The notes below the pieces were generated by a model, which had not been told where the DNA came from, did no database searches, and saw nothing but the letters and a program-made list of their open reading frames with translations. Below, piece after piece: positions 53,416-61,949 of a stretch of DNA of 64,000 nt. How positions within the stretch are numbered: position 1 is the first letter of the stretch; every line of letters begins with the position of its first letter. The stretch spans positions 1-64,000 of the forward strand of contig JAJYIU010000004.1 in the NCBI GenBank assembly GCA_021789895.1, written 5' to 3'. A program made the position numbers and the translations under genes. The DNA comes from Acidobacteriota bacterium (GTDB lineage Bacteria > Acidobacteriota > Terriglobia > Terriglobales > SCQP01).

Positions 53416-54774
53416 TCAGTCCAGAATCCGCAGCGTCGGACCCGCCGCAACCTTCGCCGGCTCATCCCCCGGCGCCGGCCCGTTTGCCCGCACCAGGGCG
53501 GCGCCGCGGCGGTGCGTACCGGTCGCGCGGGCATGCTCCAGGGCTTCGAAAAACGCGTCCATCCGGTTGCGGATCTGCGCCGTGGAAAAGTAGCGCGGGT
53601 CCTCCAGATCGGACTCGAGATAGAGGGTCGGAATGCCCAACTGGCGGGTGAAATAGTCCCGCATGTCGCCCTGCCCGGCGGAAAAAAGCCGGCAGCTTTT
53701 GACGAAATGGATCACCACCCCGTCCGCATCCCATTCCTCGACATAGCGGCGAATCTGCTGGTAGCGCTGCAGGTAGTTTCGGTTGGTCACGTTGTGCGCC
53801 AGCATGTGCAGCGCCAGCGATTCGAAGGGACGGTCGGGATCGTGGCGGAAGCCGAATTCCCATAGCCCGCCGACGGTGGAATAGGTCGAGGCCACGGGGG
53901 CGGCCTTCCAGGCCGCGAACATGTCGCGAAAAGCCCGAAAAAACGGATACGGCGGCGGGCCCTCGATCACGATGCGGAAATTTTCCTGATCGTAGAGCCC
54001 TTCGCCCCGCGCCGCTTTGGCCTCCATCTCCTCGAGCGCCAGCTCGAAAAAAGCCACGCCCTCCGGCCGGCCGCGATAGACGTACAGCGGCCCCATCAGC
54101 GTAATCGCGTCGAAATAGGCGTCGAAGGGCGAGGGCGTGCGCCGGGCCAGGTGCTTGATCCGCGACCAGGCCTCTTCGACCCGCGCCGCGCAGCGCACCG
54201 CTTCGCGAAAACGCTCGGCATCGAAGCGGCGGCCGGTGATCGCCTCGAGCTGCGCCACGATTTCCTGCAATTGCCGGACGATGTAGGCGACATCCTCGGC
54301 GCGGGGCTCGTCCGTGCGCAGGAACGGCACGTCCAGCAGCGTGAGCGGCGCCCCTTGGAACTCGGCGCAATGCTCGAACCATTTCACGTAGGTGTTGCAG
54401 CCGACGAAATTGCAGAGCACCAGCGCGGGCGTGGGCAGCCGGGTGCCGGTGGGCGTGAGGCCCTGCAGCAGCGCGCCAATATCGGCCTTCACGTAGGCGC
54501 AGTTGTCGGCGGCATAGCCGAGTTCCTCCGCCGCCAGAATCGGCGCCAGCGAGGCATGGCGGATGGCGAGCTGCAGGGCGTTGATCTCGGGATAGAGCGG
54601 CACCGCGCCGAAGCCCTCCAGCAGCTCCACGCAGTTGCCCGCGATCATCAGCGAGACTGCCGGCGGATTGCCGCTGCGCGCCGATTCCTCCAGCCGCTCG
54701 TACCAGCGCTGCATCAGCTCCCGCTGCGCCTGGTGCATCCGGCCGCGATATTCGGATGGAATGCTGGCTGGCAT
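53416..54774 (-). CDS. bzdO: Benzoyl-CoA reductase subunit, HgdA/BcrB-like (BzdO-like)
   Basis: 452 residues of the 2-hydroxyglutaryl-CoA dehydratase D-component family. VSLMIAGNCVELLEGFGAVP, LVLCNFVGCNTYVKWFEHCA and HFVKSCRLFSAGQGDMRDYF hold the Cys ligands of the [4Fe-4S] cluster. TLYLESDLEDPRYFSTAQIR ends the fold. It partners the 386-residue subunit encoded 8 bases upstream and is followed by two activases. With HgdAB-type dehydratases one activase is usual; two argue for a benzoyl-CoA reductase. It is called bzdO from its length and order; substrate activity is inferred. Confidence 0.8.
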   Translation of the reverse strand: MPASIPSEYRGRMHQAQRELMQRWYERLEESARSGNPPAVSLMIAGNCVELLEGFGAVPLYPEINALQLAIRHASLAPILAAEELGYAADNCAYVKADIGALLQGLTPTGTRLPTPALVLCNFVGCNTYVKWFEHCAEFQGAPLTLLDVPFLRTDEPRAEDVAYIVRQLQEIVAQLEAITGRRFDAERFREAVRCAARVEEAWSRIKHLARRTPSPFDAYFDAITLMGPLYVYRGRPEGVAFFELALEEMEAKAARGEGLYDQENFRIVIEGPPPYPFFRAFRDMFAAWKAAPVASTYSTVGGLWEFGFRHDPDRPFESLALHMLAHNVTNRNYLQRYQQIRRYVEEWDADGVVIHFVKSCRLFSAGQGDMRDYFTRQLGIPTLYLESDLEDPRYFSTAQIRNRMDAFFEALEHARATGTHRRGAALVRANGPAPGDEPAKVAAGPTLRILD

Positions 54775-54782
54775 GGTGCGCC

Positions 54783-55943
54783 TCAATCGAACAGCAGGGA
54801 TTCCACGAAGGTTTCGATCTCGGTGCGCAGCCGGTCGAAGGTGAAGGCCTTTTCCTCGAATTCGAGCAGCAGATGGGGAATGGCGGCCGCTTCCAGTTCG
54901 CGCTTGAACAGCACGTAATCGAAATAGGCCGGCTCGCAGAATTTGGCGATGAGAAACAGCACCGCCTGGGCGCCCAGCCGCCGTGCTTTTTCCACCAGCA
55001 ACAAGTGCCGGCGGTGGCGGAAATCGTGCCGCACCGAGGAATAGACCGAGCGGTCGAGATAGCTTTCGGCGAGCGCGCCCAGCGGATCGCCGTTCACCGG
55101 AACGTCCTCGCTGAACCAGCGGCGGCCCAGCAGGAAATCGTCGTCCAGGATGTAGCAGCCGGCGTCCTCGATCAGCCGGATCAGGTCCAGCGGCGGCTGC
55201 TCGCAAAAGGAGCCTTCGATCACGATGCGCAGGCTGTCGCGCGGCTTGGCGGCCGGCGAGGCGAGTTCCGCCAGGGCCTCGCGCAGCCAGGCGTTGTGCG
55301 TCTCGACCGGCACGAAATTGCCGGCGCGCATCACCAGGTAAAGATCCAGGGTGCGCATCTGGTGCGGCTGCGCGGCGCGCTGCGCGTAGAGCGCGCGCAG
55401 CAGGGCGCGGTTTTCGTTGTAAAGGGCGATCGCCGCCTGCAGCCCGCGGTCGTCGATTTTCCGCCCCCCCAACTGCTCCAGCCGGCCGGCGAGGCGCTGA
55501 TACTCGCCCTTCAAAAATCCGGCGCTGGCGCTTGAGGCCGGGTTCTGCGGCAGGTGCAAAAACTCGATGCTTTGCTGGGGAAAATTGCGCTCGCAAACGA
55601 AGGCCAGATTCCGCGCCGAATCGCAAATGCCGGTAAACAGCACGCCGTCGAGCGGCGCGAGCCGCCCGGTCAGGCCCATCTCCAGCGTGGTCTTGATGAT
55701 CGAACAGATGAACGATCCGAAGCGGGCGTCGGCATGCTGCAAATCGAGCCGGTCGCCGGCCCCGTTGAGCCCCACCGGCAGCATCCCGGCGGCATGGATC
55801 AACTCCGCCGGCGCATAGACGGGGAAATAGCCGATCGCCGCCGCTTGCGGATGTTCCTGTTTCCAGCGCCGCACTTCGCCCAGGCTGAGATCCTCGACGA
55901 CCTCCCGGCAGCGCTCGACGAGATGGTCCGTGGCCGTGGGCAT
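54783..55943 (-). CDS. bzdN: Benzoyl-CoA reductase subunit, HgdB/BcrC-like (BzdN-like)
   Basis: 386 residues. AAIGYFPVYAPAELIHAAGM is the usual start motif. GSFICSIIKTTLEMGLTG, VLFTGICDSARNLAFVCERN and VLFLIAKFCEPAYFDYVLFK carry the cluster Cys. SLRIVIEGSFCEQPPLDLIR and SEDVPVNGDPLGALAE are also conserved in BcrC/BzdN. Length and first position match bzdN/bcrC. It starts 5 bases after the BadH-like dehydrogenase, so it is in the same operon. Confidence 0.82.
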   Translation of the reverse strand: MPTATDHLVERCREVVEDLSLGEVRRWKQEHPQAAAIGYFPVYAPAELIHAAGMLPVGLNGAGDRLDLQHADARFGSFICSIIKTTLEMGLTGRLAPLDGVLFTGICDSARNLAFVCERNFPQQSIEFLHLPQNPASSASAGFLKGEYQRLAGRLEQLGGRKIDDRGLQAAIALYNENRALLRALYAQRAAQPHQMRTLDLYLVMRAGNFVPVETHNAWLREALAELASPAAKPRDSLRIVIEGSFCEQPPLDLIRLIEDAGCYILDDDFLLGRRWFSEDVPVNGDPLGALAESYLDRSVYSSVRHDFRHRRHLLLVEKARRLGAQAVLFLIAKFCEPAYFDYVLFKRELEAAAIPHLLLEFEEKAFTFDRLRTEIETFVESLLFD

Positions 55944-55948
55944 GGGCG

Positions 55949-56722
55949 TTAGCCGGCCATGGTCAGGCCCCCGCTGACGCTGATCACCTGGCCGGTGATA
56001 TAAGCGGCGGCGTCGGAAACCAGGTATGCCGCCAGCCCGGCGATGTCCTCCGGCCGGCCCAGGCGCTTGAGCGGTATGAATTGGGTGACCGCGTCCATCA
56101 CCTTGCGGCCGAAATCCTGGGCTTGAATTTCGGCCAGTAGCGGCGTGTCCACCAGCCCGGGACAGATCACGTTGATGCGTATGCGGTCGCGCGCGTGCTC
56201 GCGCGCCAGGGTCTTCGAAAACGCCACCACCGCCGCCTTGGCGCCGCTATACACCGCCTCGCCCAGCGAACCGACGCGGGCGGAATCGGAGCTGATGTTC
56301 ACGATCGCCCCCTGCCGGCGCTCGGCCATATGCGGCAGCAGCGCGTAGCAGGTATGAATCACGCCGGCATAGTTGACGCCGATGATGCGCTGCCAGTCCT
56401 CCGGCGTGGACTTCAGAAACGGCGTCAAACGGTCCCAGCCGGCGTTATTGACCAGCACGTCGATCTGCCCAAGTCGGGCCAGCGCGGCGTCGCGCAGCGC
56501 AAACACGTCTTCGAGGCGGGTCACGTCGGCGCGCTCGGCCATCACCGCGCGGCCCGTTTCCCGGCTCAGCTCCCCGGCGGTGCGCGCGCCTTCCTCCAGC
56601 CGGAAATCGCCGATCATCACCTCGGCCCCGGCCTGAGCCAAAGCCGCGGCGATGGCGCGCCCAATCCCGCGCGCGCCGCCCGTAACCAGGGCTTTCTTGC
56701 CGTTCAGATCCACCAGGCTCAT
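55949..56722 (-). CDS. badH: BadH-like short-chain dehydrogenase (cyclic hydroxyacyl-CoA dehydrogenase)
   Basis: 257 residues, classical SDR. KKALVTGGARGIGRAIAAAL is the NAD(H) fold, VLVNNAGWDRLTPFLKSTPE the NAG motif, IVNISSDSARVGSLGEAVYS and GAKAAVVAFSKTLAREHARD the Ser/Tyr/Lys active site. The NNAGWDR and SDSARVGS-GEAVY stretches are distinctive of BadH, which oxidises 2-hydroxycyclohexanecarboxyl-CoA in benzoyl-CoA degradation. The overlap with the amidohydrolase (ATGA) and its place directly before bzdN support the pathway. The exact ring substrate is inferred. Confidence 0.82.
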   Translation of the reverse strand: MSLVDLNGKKALVTGGARGIGRAIAAALAQAGAEVMIGDFRLEEGARTAGELSRETGRAVMAERADVTRLEDVFALRDAALARLGQIDVLVNNAGWDRLTPFLKSTPEDWQRIIGVNYAGVIHTCYALLPHMAERRQGAIVNISSDSARVGSLGEAVYSGAKAAVVAFSKTLAREHARDRIRINVICPGLVDTPLLAEIQAQDFGRKVMDAVTQFIPLKRLGRPEDIAGLAAYLVSDAAAYITGQVISVSGGLTMAG

Positions 56723-57624
56723 CGTCCGCCTCTCGCCCTGACCGCCGTTTCCGCGGCCGCCGGTGCCAGGCCAAAGGCCTCGACCGCGTTATCGTGCAGC
56801 AGCCGGCGCTTCACCTCGTCCCGCAAGCCGAGTTGCTCGATTTGCTTCAGGCTCTCTTTCCACGGCAGGCCGTTCGTCCCCCAAAGACAGCGGTCGCGCC
56901 CCAGCCGGCTGTTCAGAAATTGCAGAATTGACGGGGAGAGATACTTGGGCATCCACGCATCGATGCCGAACCAGACGTTTTCCCACTTGTAACAGACCGA
57001 CAGCAGCTCATCCACCCACGGCCAGCCGGTGTGCGCGCCGATCAGCTTGAGATGGGGAAAATCGCAAGCCACCCGGTCCAGCAGCATGGGACGCCCGCCC
57101 TCGCTCGGCATCGCCTCGAGCACGTGCCCGACCTGCAGCGAAACCGGCACCCCCAGCCCTTCCGCCAGCGCATAGAGCGGATACATTTTGCGGTCGTCCA
57201 GCGGAATATCGAAGCCGTAAATGTGTACGTAAACGCCCTTGAAACCGTGGCGGGTGACCGCAGTCTCGATCTCCGCCAGGCTTTCGCGTATGCGAAAAGG
57301 GTGATAGCCGGCCAGGCCGACGAAGCGGTCGGGATAGCGCTCGGTGTACTGCAGCACCTCCTCGAGCCGCGTGTCCATGGTCATGCACTTGCGCCAGTAA
57401 GACCACATCTTGCATTGCGTGATGAAAACCTTCTCCACCCCCGCCTCGTCCATCTGCGCGAGCATGGCTTCGATCGTGACGTATCGCGGCAGCCCGCCGA
57501 TGGAGCGTTCCATGCGGCAGACGAGTTCGCCTTGCTTGGCGGCGTCCCATCGCCGCATGAACTCTTCCGTCGCGACGTAATACATGAAATCAATGGCTGG
57601 AAAAGAACCGGCTGGCTGTTCCAT
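56719..57624 (-). CDS. Amidohydrolase-2 family protein with altered metal-binding positions
   Basis: ATG 57624 (GGAG about 9 bases upstream) gives 301 residues of the ACMSD/amidohydrolase-2 type barrel: MLAQMDEAGVEKVFITQCKM, RYPDRFVGLAGYHPFRI, GFKGVYVHIYGFDIPLDDRK, LIGAHTGWPWVDELL, LWGTNGLPWKESLKQIEQLG. The usual N-terminal DxHxH is IDFMYY here and the usual GTD-Y-P reads GTNGLPW, so at least two metal or catalytic positions are changed. It is the first gene of the aromatic operon. It could be a decarboxylase or hydrolase of unusual chemistry, or a catalytically reduced binding protein. Confidence 0.75.
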   Translation of the reverse strand: MEQPAGSFPAIDFMYYVATEEFMRRWDAAKQGELVCRMERSIGGLPRYVTIEAMLAQMDEAGVEKVFITQCKMWSYWRKCMTMDTRLEEVLQYTERYPDRFVGLAGYHPFRIRESLAEIETAVTRHGFKGVYVHIYGFDIPLDDRKMYPLYALAEGLGVPVSLQVGHVLEAMPSEGGRPMLLDRVACDFPHLKLIGAHTGWPWVDELLSVCYKWENVWFGIDAWMPKYLSPSILQFLNSRLGRDRCLWGTNGLPWKESLKQIEQLGLRDEVKRRLLHDNAVEAFGLAPAAAETAVRARGGR

Positions 57625-57804
57625 ACGCTCGACTCCACGGGCAGCACTATACTGCATCCCCGCTGGGTTGAAGTCAATTTCCGCTGCCTGCCCGGCGGGC
57701 GGAAAGGTCCGGCGATAATAATAAATATAATCTTTATATTCAGTAACTTAGCTAAAGACACCCGGCATCCGGCCCGCCCCGCTTGACGAAGGTCAACTGA
57801 AACC

Positions 57805-57821
57805 TGCATTATTATGCATCT
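57805..57821 (+). promoter_or_regulatory. BzdR-type operator and probable leaderless promoter
   Basis: TGCA (57805-57808), six bases, TGCA (57815-57818) lies directly before the regulator ATG at 57822. TATTAT (57810-57815) is a -10 whose expected start, 6-7 bases downstream, is the A of the ATG, so the mRNA would be leaderless and the TGCA pair covers the -10. TGCA repeats are part of the known BzdR/BoxR operators. The other 180 bases of the divergent gap contain a very AT-rich stretch (57716-57755) that may be the promoter of the minus-strand operon; no clear -35 is seen. Confidence 0.55.
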
Positions 57822-58721
57822 ATGCCGGGCCGGACCAAACGCCAACCCGCCGCCGCGCGCGCCCGCGCCCCGGGCGAGAGCGGATTTCTAGCGCTGTTGG
57901 GCGAGCGTGTGCGCGCGGCGCGCCGGCAGTGCGGCCTGACCCGGAAAGTGGCGGCGCGGCAAGCCGCGATCTCCGAGCGCCATCTGGCGCAGATTGAGGC
58001 CGGCGTCGGCAACGCCTCCATCCTGCTGCTGCGCCGGATCGCCGCTGCGCTCCGTGTCTCGCTCGTGGATCTGGCCGCCTCCGCCGGCGAAGAGCCCGCC
58101 GCCAAGACTCTGGTCCGGCGGCTCCTGGAGCGGCTTCCGGCAAGCCGCTGGGAGGAAGTGGCGATCCTGCTGGCGCGCGATTTCGGCGCCGAAGCCCAAA
58201 GCCGCCGCCAGCGCATTGCGCTGATCGGCTTGCGCGGAGCGGGAAAATCCACGCTCGGCTTGCGCCTCAGCCGGCATCTGGGCGTTCCCTTTATCGAACT
58301 GGATCGGGAGATCGAGCAAGAAGCCGGCATGCCCGGGGCGGAAATTTTTTCGTTGTATGGGCCTGCCGGCTATCGCTTGCTGGAAAAACGGACGCTGCAG
58401 CGGGTGCTGCGCGAACACCCGCGCGCGGTCTTCTCGGTCGGCGGCGGCGTGGTGGCGGAAAAAGAAACCTATTTCGCCTTGTTGTCGCGCTGCTTGACGG
58501 TTTGGCTGCAGGCGCAGCCGGAAGAACATATGGCGCGGGTGATGGCCCAAGGCGACCTCCGGCCGGCCGCGGGCAACGATCAGGCCATGGCGGAATTGCG
58601 GCGCATCCTCGCGGCCCGCGAGCCGCTCTATCGCAGAGCGGATTTCGCGGTGGATACCTCCGGCGAAACCGCCGATGCGAGCTTTGCCCGGCTGCTCGCC
58701 GCCGTCCAGTCCCGCCGCTAG
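57822..58721 (+). CDS. bzdR: BzdR/BoxR-family transcriptional regulator (HTH plus shikimate-kinase-like domain)
   Basis: 299 residues. An XRE helix-turn-helix (residues about 25-80: VRAARRQCGLTRKVAARQAA, ISERHLAQIEAGVGNASILL) is linked to a shikimate-kinase-like domain with the P-loop LIGLRGAGKSTLGLRLSRHL, VPFIELDREIEQEAGM, VFSVGGGVVAEKET and LRPAAGNDQAMAELRRILAA. This fusion is the hallmark of BzdR and BoxR, repressors that sense benzoyl-CoA through the kinase-like domain. It is divergent from the bzd operon and close to an operator-like TGCA pair, supporting repression of both sides. Confidence 0.92.
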   Translation: MPGRTKRQPAAARARAPGESGFLALLGERVRAARRQCGLTRKVAARQAAISERHLAQIEAGVGNASILLLRRIAAALRVSLVDLAASAGEEPAAKTLVRRLLERLPASRWEEVAILLARDFGAEAQSRRQRIALIGLRGAGKSTLGLRLSRHLGVPFIELDREIEQEAGMPGAEIFSLYGPAGYRLLEKRTLQRVLREHPRAVFSVGGGVVAEKETYFALLSRCLTVWLQAQPEEHMARVMAQGDLRPAAGNDQAMAELRRILAAREPLYRRADFAVDTSGETADASFARLLAAVQSRR

Positions 58722-58771
58722 CGGGTGAAGAAGACCGTCCGTCGCCGGCGCGCGGCAACCCCGCCGCCCTC

Positions 58772-59536
58772 CTACCGCCCCTGCCACTCCGGCGTGCGTT
58801 TTTCGAGAAACGCCTGGATGCCTTCGGCGGCGTCGTGCGTGCGCAGCAGCCGTTCGAGGTAGAACGCTTCGACTGCTTGGAGTTCCCGTTCGAAATCGAA
58901 GCCTCGGCGGCGCCCTAATTCCTGCCGCGCCAGCTTCAACACCGCCGGGCTGAGCGCGTTCAGCTCTTCGGCCAGCGTGCGCACGCCCGCTTCCAGCCCG
59001 TCATCCGGCAGCAGGCGCGTCGTCAGCCCCCGGGCATGCGCCTCGATGGCGTTCACCTTGCGCCCGGTGAGGATCATGTCCGCCGCCGTGCGCATCCCCG
59101 CCAGCCGCGGCAGCAGCACCATGGCGACCGGCGGCGCCGCGCCCAGCTTGATTTCCGGCAGCCCGAACACGGCCGATTCCGTCGCCAGCAGAAAATCGCA
59201 GAACAGCGCCAGCTCGCAGCCGCCGCCCAGGCACCAGCCGTGGACCGCGGCAACGGTGATGCACTCCGTCTTGTTCAGGCGGCGAAAGATGCCATGAAAC
59301 GCCGCCAGCATCTCCGCCGCGCGCTCCGGGCTGTGCTCGCCCACCTCCGCACCGGCCGAAAATCCCTTCTTGCCCGCGCCTTGAAAGATGAATAGATCGG
59401 CCGCCGGCGCCGCCGCCGCGATCGCCGCGTCCAGTTCCCGCATCATCGCGGTGTTGAGGATGTTCAAGGGCGGGCGATCGAGCCGGATTCGCGCCACGCG
59501 TTTCTCGATCGCCACTTGAATCGTCGCCGCATTCAT
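58772..59536 (-). CDS. dch: Enoyl-CoA hydratase family, probable cyclohexa-1,5-diene-1-carbonyl-CoA hydratase
   Basis: ATG 59536 gives 254 residues of the crotonase fold. VARIRLDRPPLNILNTAMMR and GKKGFSAGAEVGEHSPERAA form the oxyanion hole; VHGWCLGGGCELALFCDFLL, VFGLPEIKLGAAPPVAMVLL and EGIQAFLEKRTPEWQGR match the dienoyl-CoA hydratase subgroup more than general FadB-type hydratases. It would hydrate the dienoyl-CoA made by the reductase. It is convergent with bzdR, so it is transcribed apart from the bzd operon. Confidence 0.75.
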   Translation of the reverse strand: MNAATIQVAIEKRVARIRLDRPPLNILNTAMMRELDAAIAAAAPAADLFIFQGAGKKGFSAGAEVGEHSPERAAEMLAAFHGIFRRLNKTECITVAAVHGWCLGGGCELALFCDFLLATESAVFGLPEIKLGAAPPVAMVLLPRLAGMRTAADMILTGRKVNAIEAHARGLTTRLLPDDGLEAGVRTLAEELNALSPAVLKLARQELGRRRGFDFERELQAVEAFYLERLLRTHDAAEGIQAFLEKRTPEWQGR

Positions 59537-59730
59537 GTGCACCCCGCCGCCTGCATGGCGTAACAGTAACAGTAGCAAAGATGGGATGGGCGACGCGATC
59601 AGTGGCGCGCGGCTGCCGCCCACGCTCCGCGTGGGCACGCGTTCTCGCAAAGGAATGCGGCCCGGCCCCGGCCTAAAATGGGTCAATCCGCTGAAATAAA
59701 AAGAGGCGATATTTCAGGACTGATTTTTAA

Positions 59731-59817
59731 TGGTGCCGCAGAAGGGACTCGAACCCCCACTCCGTTGCCGGAACATGGACCTGAACCATGCGCGTCTGCC
59801 AATTCCGCCACTGCGGC
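59731..59817 (-). tRNA. trnL: tRNA-Leu, anticodon CAG
   Basis: On the minus strand the gene begins GCCGCAGTGGCGGAATTGGC and ends with an encoded CCA (59731-59733). Acceptor arms GCCGCAG / CTGCGGC pair fully. The anticodon stem is CATGG/CCATG around TTCAGGT, giving CAG. The variable arm is long, as in Leu tRNAs, and GGTTCGAGTCC forms the T loop. Confidence 0.95.
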
Positions 59818-59958
59818 TCAGTGACGGCCACCGCTGCAGGGCATTCCGCCGGAATGCCGGCTTACCGCGCGAACGGGGGCGCGCATTAATCTTCTCAAAC
59901 CCGGCGCATGCCGTCAATCCAGCCGCCCCTCTTCCGCCCTCGCCGCGGCCCGCGCCGC

Positions 59959-59964
59959 TATAAT
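59959..59964 (+). promoter_or_regulatory. -10 hexamer TATAAT before RNase P RNA
   Basis: Perfect TATAAT, 25 bases before the predicted 5' end of the RNase P RNA. The -35 region is GC-rich and has no good match to TTGACA. Confidence 0.6.
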
Positions 59965-59983
59965 GAATCTTGGAACCTGGCGG

Positions 59984-60398
59984 TGGCGGCGGGCAATCGC
60001 TCCCGGTTTTCCGGGGGAGGAAAGTCCGGACTCCGCAGGGCAGTGTGCTGGCTAACGGCCAGGGGGCCGGCTTCACAAAGCCGGTTCACGGAGAGTGCCA
60101 CAGAAAACATACCGCTTCGCCGGTGGCCGCTGCAAGCGCCGCCGCGCGGAGTAAGGGTGAAAAGGTGCGGTAAGAGCGCACCGCTCCGCCGGCGACGGCC
60201 GGAGGCAGGGAAAACCCCACACGGAGCAAGACCAAATAGGAGAGGAGGGGCCGGCCCGGCCCTTCCCGGGCCGCGCAAGCGGCGCCGGGATTCACTCTCG
60301 GGTAGGTTGCTAGAGCCGGACAGTAATGTCCGGCCCAGAGGAATGATTGCCCTCCCGCCTGGCGGGAGACAGAATCCGGCTTACAGCCCCGCCGCCGG
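59984..60398 (+). ncRNA. rnpB: RNase P RNA (class A)
   Basis: The universal blocks are present: GAGGAAAGTCCGGACTCC near 60017, GGCTAACGGCCAGG and GAGAGTGCCACAGAAAAC in the centre, AGAGGAATGATTGCC near 60340 and ACAGAATCCGGCTTACAG near 60370. GCGGCGGG (59986-59993) pairs with CCCGCCGC (60388-60395) as helix P1, fixing the ends to within a few bases. Bacterial A-type. It forms the catalytic core that cuts the 5' leader of tRNAs. It ends 25 bases before aroA. Confidence 0.95.
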
Positions 60399-60423
60399 TT
60401 CCTTCGCCGCTCTTGTTGATTCC

Positions 60424-61731
60424 ATGACCACCGCCCCGCTCGCGCTCCTTCCGGCTCGCAATCTTGCCGGCGCCTTGCGGCCGCCCGGTGATAAATCCAT
60501 CTCCCATCGCTATGCCCTGCTCTCCGCCCTGGCCGCGGGGCGCTCCCGGCTGTCGCACTTCTCCACCGGCGCCGATTGCCGCAGCACGCTCGCCTGCATG
60601 GCCGCGCTCGGCGCCCGCGTGCGCTGGGAAGACGAAACCACGGTTGCGATCGAAGGCAGAGGATTGCGCGGCCTCCAGGCGCCCGCCGCCGCGCTCGATG
60701 CCGGCAACTCCGGCACCACCATCCGTCTGCTTTCCGGCATCCTCGCGGCGCAGCCCTTCGCCGCCCGCATCGGCGGCGATGCTTCGCTTTCGCGCCGGCC
60801 GATGCGGCGCGTGATCGAGCCGCTCGCCTCCATGGGCGCCCAAATCGCCGCCGCCGATGGATGCCCGCCGCTGGCATTCTCCCCCGCCGCCGGCGGCCTG
60901 CGCCCGCTGCATTACCGGCTGCCGGTCGCCAGCGCCCAGGTCAAAAGCGCCCTTCTGCTCGCCGCCCTCTACGCCGCCGGCGAAACCGTGATTGAAGAGC
61001 CGCTGCCCACCCGCGATCACACCGAGCTGGCGCTCAACGAGTGCGGCGTGACGCTGGCGCGCCGCCGCCGCTCCATCGCCCTCGCCGGCCCCGCCCGCGA
61101 CTGGCCCGGCCGCGATTTCCGCATCCCCGGCGACCCCAGCTCCGCCGCTTTCTTCCTCTGCGCCGCCGCCCTCTTCCCCGAGGCCAACCTGCTGATCGAG
61201 GAAGTCTCGCTCAACCCCACCCGTACCGCCTTGCTCGATCTGCTGCGCCGCCTGGGCGCCAAGCTCAGCGTGGTCTCCGTCGAGCAGCGCGGCGGCGAGC
61301 TCTGCGGCAGCCTGCAATGCGGCGGCAGCCAGGGCGGGCTTGCCGGCGGCGACATCGCCGGTGCCGAAACCGTGGCCCTGATTGACGAAATCCCCATCCT
61401 CGCCGTGCTCGCCACCGCCTGCCGCGGCGGATTGCGCTTTCGCGATGCCGCCGAACTGCGCGTCAAGGAAAGCGACCGCATCGCCGCCATCGCCCGCAAC
61501 CTGCGCGCCCTGGGCGCCGAATGCGAGGAATTCCCCGATGGCCTCTACGTTCCCGGGCCCCAGACGCTGCGTGGCGCCCGCCTCGAAAGCTGCGGCGATC
61601 ACCGCATCGCCATGGCCTTCGCCATCGCCGCCCTGCGCGCCGATGGCCCTTCCGAGCTCGACGATCCCGGCTGCGCCGCCATCTCCTATCCCGAATTTTT
61701 CCCCCTGCTCGAAAAACTCGTCGAGCGTTGA
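60424..61731 (+). CDS. aroA: 3-phosphoshikimate 1-carboxyvinyltransferase (EPSP synthase)
   Basis: 435 residues. LRPPGDKSISHRYALLSALA starts the fold, LDAGNSGTTIRLLSG and LSRRPMRRVIEPLASMGAQI follow, VASAQVKSALLLAALYAAGE and FRIPGDPSSAAFFLCAAALF are in the first and second domains, and RFRDAAELRVKESDRIAAIA and DHRIAMAFAIAALRADG end it. The GNSGT motif, rather than GNAGTAMR, places it near the class II type. It makes EPSP for aromatic amino acids. It starts 25 bases after rnpB, so the two may be linked transcriptionally. Confidence 0.95.
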   Translation: MTTAPLALLPARNLAGALRPPGDKSISHRYALLSALAAGRSRLSHFSTGADCRSTLACMAALGARVRWEDETTVAIEGRGLRGLQAPAAALDAGNSGTTIRLLSGILAAQPFAARIGGDASLSRRPMRRVIEPLASMGAQIAAADGCPPLAFSPAAGGLRPLHYRLPVASAQVKSALLLAALYAAGETVIEEPLPTRDHTELALNECGVTLARRRRSIALAGPARDWPGRDFRIPGDPSSAAFFLCAAALFPEANLLIEEVSLNPTRTALLDLLRRLGAKLSVVSVEQRGGELCGSLQCGGSQGGLAGGDIAGAETVALIDEIPILAVLATACRGGLRFRDAAELRVKESDRIAAIARNLRALGAECEEFPDGLYVPGPQTLRGARLESCGDHRIAMAFAIAALRADGPSELDDPGCAAISYPEFFPLLEKLVER

Positions 61732-61949
61732 GCCGCCGCCGCTGCGCCGCCGCTGGTTTTTCTCGAAATCTTCTGCCGCTGCAAACCCGCGTCTTTATTG
61801 CGTTGCCCCCATATTTTCACATCCGTCTTTTTCGCTGCCGGCGCGGGCGGCGCGGCTTGTAATCCGCCTCCTGCCCCAGGAATGGTGCAGCCCGTAAATC
61901 GCGCGGCTAAACTGCAGAAAACAAACCAAATAAAGTTGCAAAAAAACTC

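Noticed and set aside
59619-59637. Rho-independent terminator from GCCCACGC / GCGTGGGC between dch and the tRNA
   Set aside because: The stem is good but has no T run on either side, and dch starts on the other side, so it is listed only as an incidental hairpin in a gene-free 194-base gap.
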